The notes below the pieces were generated by a model that was given only the letters and a program-made list of their open reading frames with translations, made no database searches and was not told where the DNA came from. A stretch of 43,274 nt of DNA from Mesorhizobium qingshengii (lineage in GTDB: Bacteria; Pseudomonadota; Alphaproteobacteria; Rhizobiales; Rhizobiaceae), in NCBI RefSeq assembly GCF_027563465.1, contig NZ_JAPFQA010000029.1, forward strand, positions 1-43,274. The letters run 5' to 3'. Shown here piece after piece: positions 40,596-43,274 of this stretch (its first letter is position 1; every line of letters starts with the position of its first letter). Position numbers and translations under genes: made by a program.

Positions 40596-41264
40596 TCAGG
40601 CGTTGCTGTGCGGTTGCGGGACGATGCGGATGTAGGGCTTGGGCTGCTTCCAGCCCTCGGGATAGAGCACCTTGGCTTCATCGTTCGAAACCGAACCCGC
40701 GATGATCACGTCGTCGCCCTGCCGCCAGTTCACCGGCGTGGCGACGCGATGCTTGGCGGTCAGTTGCATGGAGTCGACCACACGCAGGATCTCGTCGAAG
40801 TTTCGCCCGGTGGTCATCGGATAGGCGATCATCAGCTTGATCTTCTTGTCGGGCCCGATGACGTAGACATGGCGCACCGTCTGGTTGTCGGCCGCCGTAC
40901 GCCCCTCGGCGCTGTCGCCGGCCGTGGCGGGCAGCATATCGTAGAGCTTGGCAACGGCCAGCATCGGGTCGCCTATCATCGGGAAATTCGGCGCGTGTCC
41001 CTGGGTCTCGGCAATGTCATCAGCCCATCCGGCATGACGTTCGACCGGATCGACGGAGAGCCCGATGATCTTGACGCCGCGCTTGTCGAACTCGGGCTTC
41101 AACTTGGCCATGTAGCCGAGTTCGGTCGTGCAGACCGGGGTAAAGTCCTTGGGATGGGAAAACAGGATCCCCCAGGATGTACCCAGCCATTCGTGGAAGT
41201 TGATCGGGCCGTGTGTGGTCTCGGCGGTGAAATCGGGCGCGGTGTCGGCGATACGAAGAGACAT
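40596..41264 (-). CDS. 1-Cys peroxiredoxin (Prx6/AhpC-TSA family)
   Basis: A 222-residue thiol peroxidase. The peroxidatic site P38-K-D-F-T42-P-V-C45 is intact, and the long C-terminal dimerisation domain (TPVNWRQGDDVIIAGSVSND, WKQPKPYIRIVPQ) marks the Prx6 subgroup. It reduces H2O2 and organic peroxides and needs an external thiol or protein reductant. The ATG at 41264 is preceded by AGGAGG. It leads the two-gene unit with the SQR-like flavoprotein and is divergent from the BTAD-type regulator. Confidence 0.93.
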   Translation of the reverse strand: MSLRIADTAPDFTAETTHGPINFHEWLGTSWGILFSHPKDFTPVCTTELGYMAKLKPEFDKRGVKIIGLSVDPVERHAGWADDIAETQGHAPNFPMIGDPMLAVAKLYDMLPATAGDSAEGRTAADNQTVRHVYVIGPDKKIKLMIAYPMTTGRNFDEILRVVDSMQLTAKHRVATPVNWRQGDDVIIAGSVSNDEAKVLYPEGWKQPKPYIRIVPQPHSNA

Positions 41265-41404
41265 TTGATCCTCCTGTGAGTGGTCGGAATTGACTACGGG
41301 TGCAGCTTAGGCAACCTATGTTCCGCCAGCGTTCCCCGCCCCACAGGTGCTTGTGACGGCCGATTTCGGGCGTGCGGGCCTCGCATCCTGGAAGGATCTT
41401 TCGA

Positions 41405-43112
41405 GTGCGCGTTCAAATTCAATTGCTCGGCGGGTTCAGTGTCGGTCTTGACGGTCAAGTCATTCCGGCCGCGGCGTGGCGGCGGGACCGTGGCGCGGCG
41501 CTGGTGAAGCTGCTGGCCGTCACCCGCTCCCACCGCATTCACCGCGAACAGGTGATGGAGGCGTTCTGGCCGGATCTCGATCCCGAGGCCGCGGGTGCCA
41601 ACCTGCGCAAGGCCATCCATTTTGCCCGCCGCGCGCTTGGCGCCAATGACCTCATCGAGCAGACGGCCGATGTCATCGCCCTTGCCCTGGCGGCCGATCT
41701 TGAAATTGACGTTGACGCTTTCGAGGCCGCCGCCAAGCTTGCCTTGCGCGGCTCCGACCCTGCCGCCTGCGAAGCGGCGGCCGACCTTTACGCCGGCGAC
41801 CTGCTGCCGGACGACCCCTATGTCGATTGGTTCGAGACGCCCCGCCAGGCCTTGCGCCAGCGCTATGCCGATGTGCTGCGGGCAGGCAAGCTCTGGCAGC
41901 GTCTGATCGCGATGGACCCCGCCGATGAGCAGGCCCAATGCGCCCTGATGCAGGCAGCGCTGGACGCCGGCAACAGGGCCGAAGCAATCAGGCTGTTCAA
42001 TCACCTCAGCCAAAGCCTGCGCATCGACCTTGGAGTCGGCCCGGGTGCTGAAACCGTGAAGCTCTACGAAAAGGCGTTGGCCGTGCCCTCGATTGACCCA
42101 GTCGGGTTGAGCGACCGCATCCGCGCCTCGTTGGCCTGGGGCCTGCTGCATCTGCAAAGCGGCGATTTCGCCAAGGCCGCCCAGGTCGGCAGGGAAACCC
42201 GCGAGCTGGCTATGGGTGCCGGACTTGCCCGCGAGGTTGGCGAGGCCAGCGCCTTGATCGGGCTGGTGGCGCACATGCAGGGGCAATGGCGCGAATTGTT
42301 CCGGGCGGAATTCATCGAATGGGTGCGGGCCAAACCAGCCTTCGTCTCCAACGTCTTTGACGGGCATCTGTGCCTGGCCGAATTCTGCCTTTGCAGTGCC
42401 AAGGGCCATCACGACATCGCCGCTTCGGCGCGTGAACTGCTATCGGTCGCCGAGGGCGCCGGCTCGCTTGCCGGGCGCGGCCTTGCCTCCCTGGTGCTGG
42501 GCGAAGCTGCCTTGTTTTCGGGCCAGTTGGCCGAGGCCGAACGCATGCTGACGGAAGCCGAAAAACTCTATGCGCAGGTTGGCGCCATTGCCGGCCGCGT
42601 GCTGGCGCTCCAGCGTCTGACGGAACTTGCCCTGGCGCGTGGCCAGAAATGGCAGGCGGGACGGCTGATCCGGCGCGCCACGACCCTTGCCCAATCTTCC
42701 TGGCTTGCACCGCATCTGCTGATCAGCCTGAAGGGCCTCGAGGTGCGGGCCGCCTCCACGCCCGAAAAGATGGCCGCGACCATCCAGGAAGGCGACCGCA
42801 TGTTGTCCGCCGGCCACAGCTGCCAACCTTGCTCGATGACCTTCCGCACCGCCGCGGCGGTTGCACTGGCCGAGGCGGGCGAAGTCGAACAGGTCAACCG
42901 GCGGCTCGATGAGGCTGAGCGGGTGGCCGGCATGTGGAATGGCGGACCCTGGGTGGCGGCCGTCTGGGAAGCGCGCGGTGTGCAGCGCCGCGCCGAGCAG
43001 AGCGAAAACCGCCGCCATGGCGGCATTTGAAGAAGCGGCCTCGCGCTTCGCCGCTCTCGGCAGGCCCATCGATGAGGCCCGTTGTCTGGAGCGTATGACG
43101 ACCCCGGGCTAA
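41405..43112 (+). CDS. BTAD/SARP-type transcriptional regulator with TPR-like tail, apparent frameshift near 43010
   Basis: A large regulator. The N-terminus has an OmpR-like winged helix (VQIQLLGGFSVGLDGQVIPA, HREQVMEAFWPDLDPEAAGA and NLRKAIHFARRALG) followed by a BTAD helical domain (DLYAGDLLPDDPYVDWFE, LMQAALDAGNRAEAIRLFNH). Then come about 300 residues of TPR-like helices. GTG at 41405 with GGAAGGA 8 bases upstream is preferred to GTG at 41372. The frame stops at 43030 (541 residues). The expected end of the last helix pair (MAAFEEAASRFAALGRPIDE, ARCLERM) continues in the +1 frame to 43112. So a one-base change lies near 43005-43016, beside the palindrome GCCGCCATGGCGGC. It is divergent from the peroxiredoxin gene and may control it. 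Confidence 0.78.
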
Positions 43113-43274
43113 AATGTGCTGAATCCGAAGATCCGTTTGCCGGTCGCCCTGATTTGAGTTCCGGCATGGCTTTTGGGCGCCTTGCCGCCGGAACATCAGA
43201 TCGCATGAACGCATTCTAGCTTCGCGTGCAACCCGTTAGGCTGGCCGCGGACAGTCTGGAGTGCGTGGGAAACC
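43113..43274. other. right edge of window, no gene seen
   Basis: 162 bases after the regulator tail. Minus-strand frames here are short and resemble no protein. No terminator with a U-tract is visible. Confidence 0.5.

Overview
The window looks like chromosome of a high-GC alphaproteobacterium of the Rhizobiales, most likely Mesorhizobium or a close relative. Support comes from many small ABC-uptake and catabolic operons, FCD-type GntR, LysR and Lrp regulators, short intergenic repeats built on AAAAGTGnnnAGCGGTTTT, and typical housekeeping neighbours (YcgN-type, YqhA-type, HSDL2-like SDR, AzlCD). The assignment is by gene content and style only.

Left part (1-8311). The 3' end of a RidA-like gene converges on a four-gene polyamine-type ABC uptake operon on the minus strand: binding protein, ATPase and two permeases, running 4186 down to 314. 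Divergent from it is a tightly overlapping plus-strand operon: a VOC-like protein, an RraA/HMG-aldolase-like protein, a GMC oxidoreductase and a NylB-like serine hydrolase. Two TTGT...ACAA dyads lie in the shared intergenic region. The layout suggests one uptake-plus-degradation unit for an unknown substrate.

Centre left (8563-21361). A large catabolic block holds an extradiol-dioxygenase-like VOC protein, a fumarylacetoacetate-hydrolase-family enzyme, an MhpA-like FAD hydroxylase, an SMP-30 lactonase, an SDR, a HisD-like dehydrogenase and a ribose-type ABC transporter. Two closely related FCD GntR regulators sit at either end of the transporter operon. The palindrome AAAATATATTTT, or a one-base variant, occurs in both divergent promoter regions and just upstream of the second regulator, which ties the block into one apparent regulon. 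The transporter ATPase appears frameshifted near its N terminus.

Boundary (21362-22736). A single-domain globin and a stretch of gene remnants, including a Fic C-terminus, lie on the 3' side of a tRNA gene with a CAT anticodon that best fits tRNA-Ile2. This looks like the worn edge of an accessory region.

Right part (22737-43274). This is more housekeeping-like: a SIMPL protein, a tandem array of six hairpins, a small secreted protein, a YcgN-like protein, a very repeat-rich OmpA-family protein, a YqhA-like protein and an SDR. Next comes a three-gene module in which a catalytically dead S1C/PDZ protease homologue and a LuxR-type regulator are divergent from an intact S1C/PDZ protease. After it come an EEP-family secreted hydrolase, a LysR/azoreductase pair, AzlCD with an Lrp regulator, an integral membrane protein, an MFS transporter, an SQR-like flavoprotein with a 1-Cys peroxiredoxin, and a BTAD/SARP-type regulator whose C-terminal tail is in another frame.
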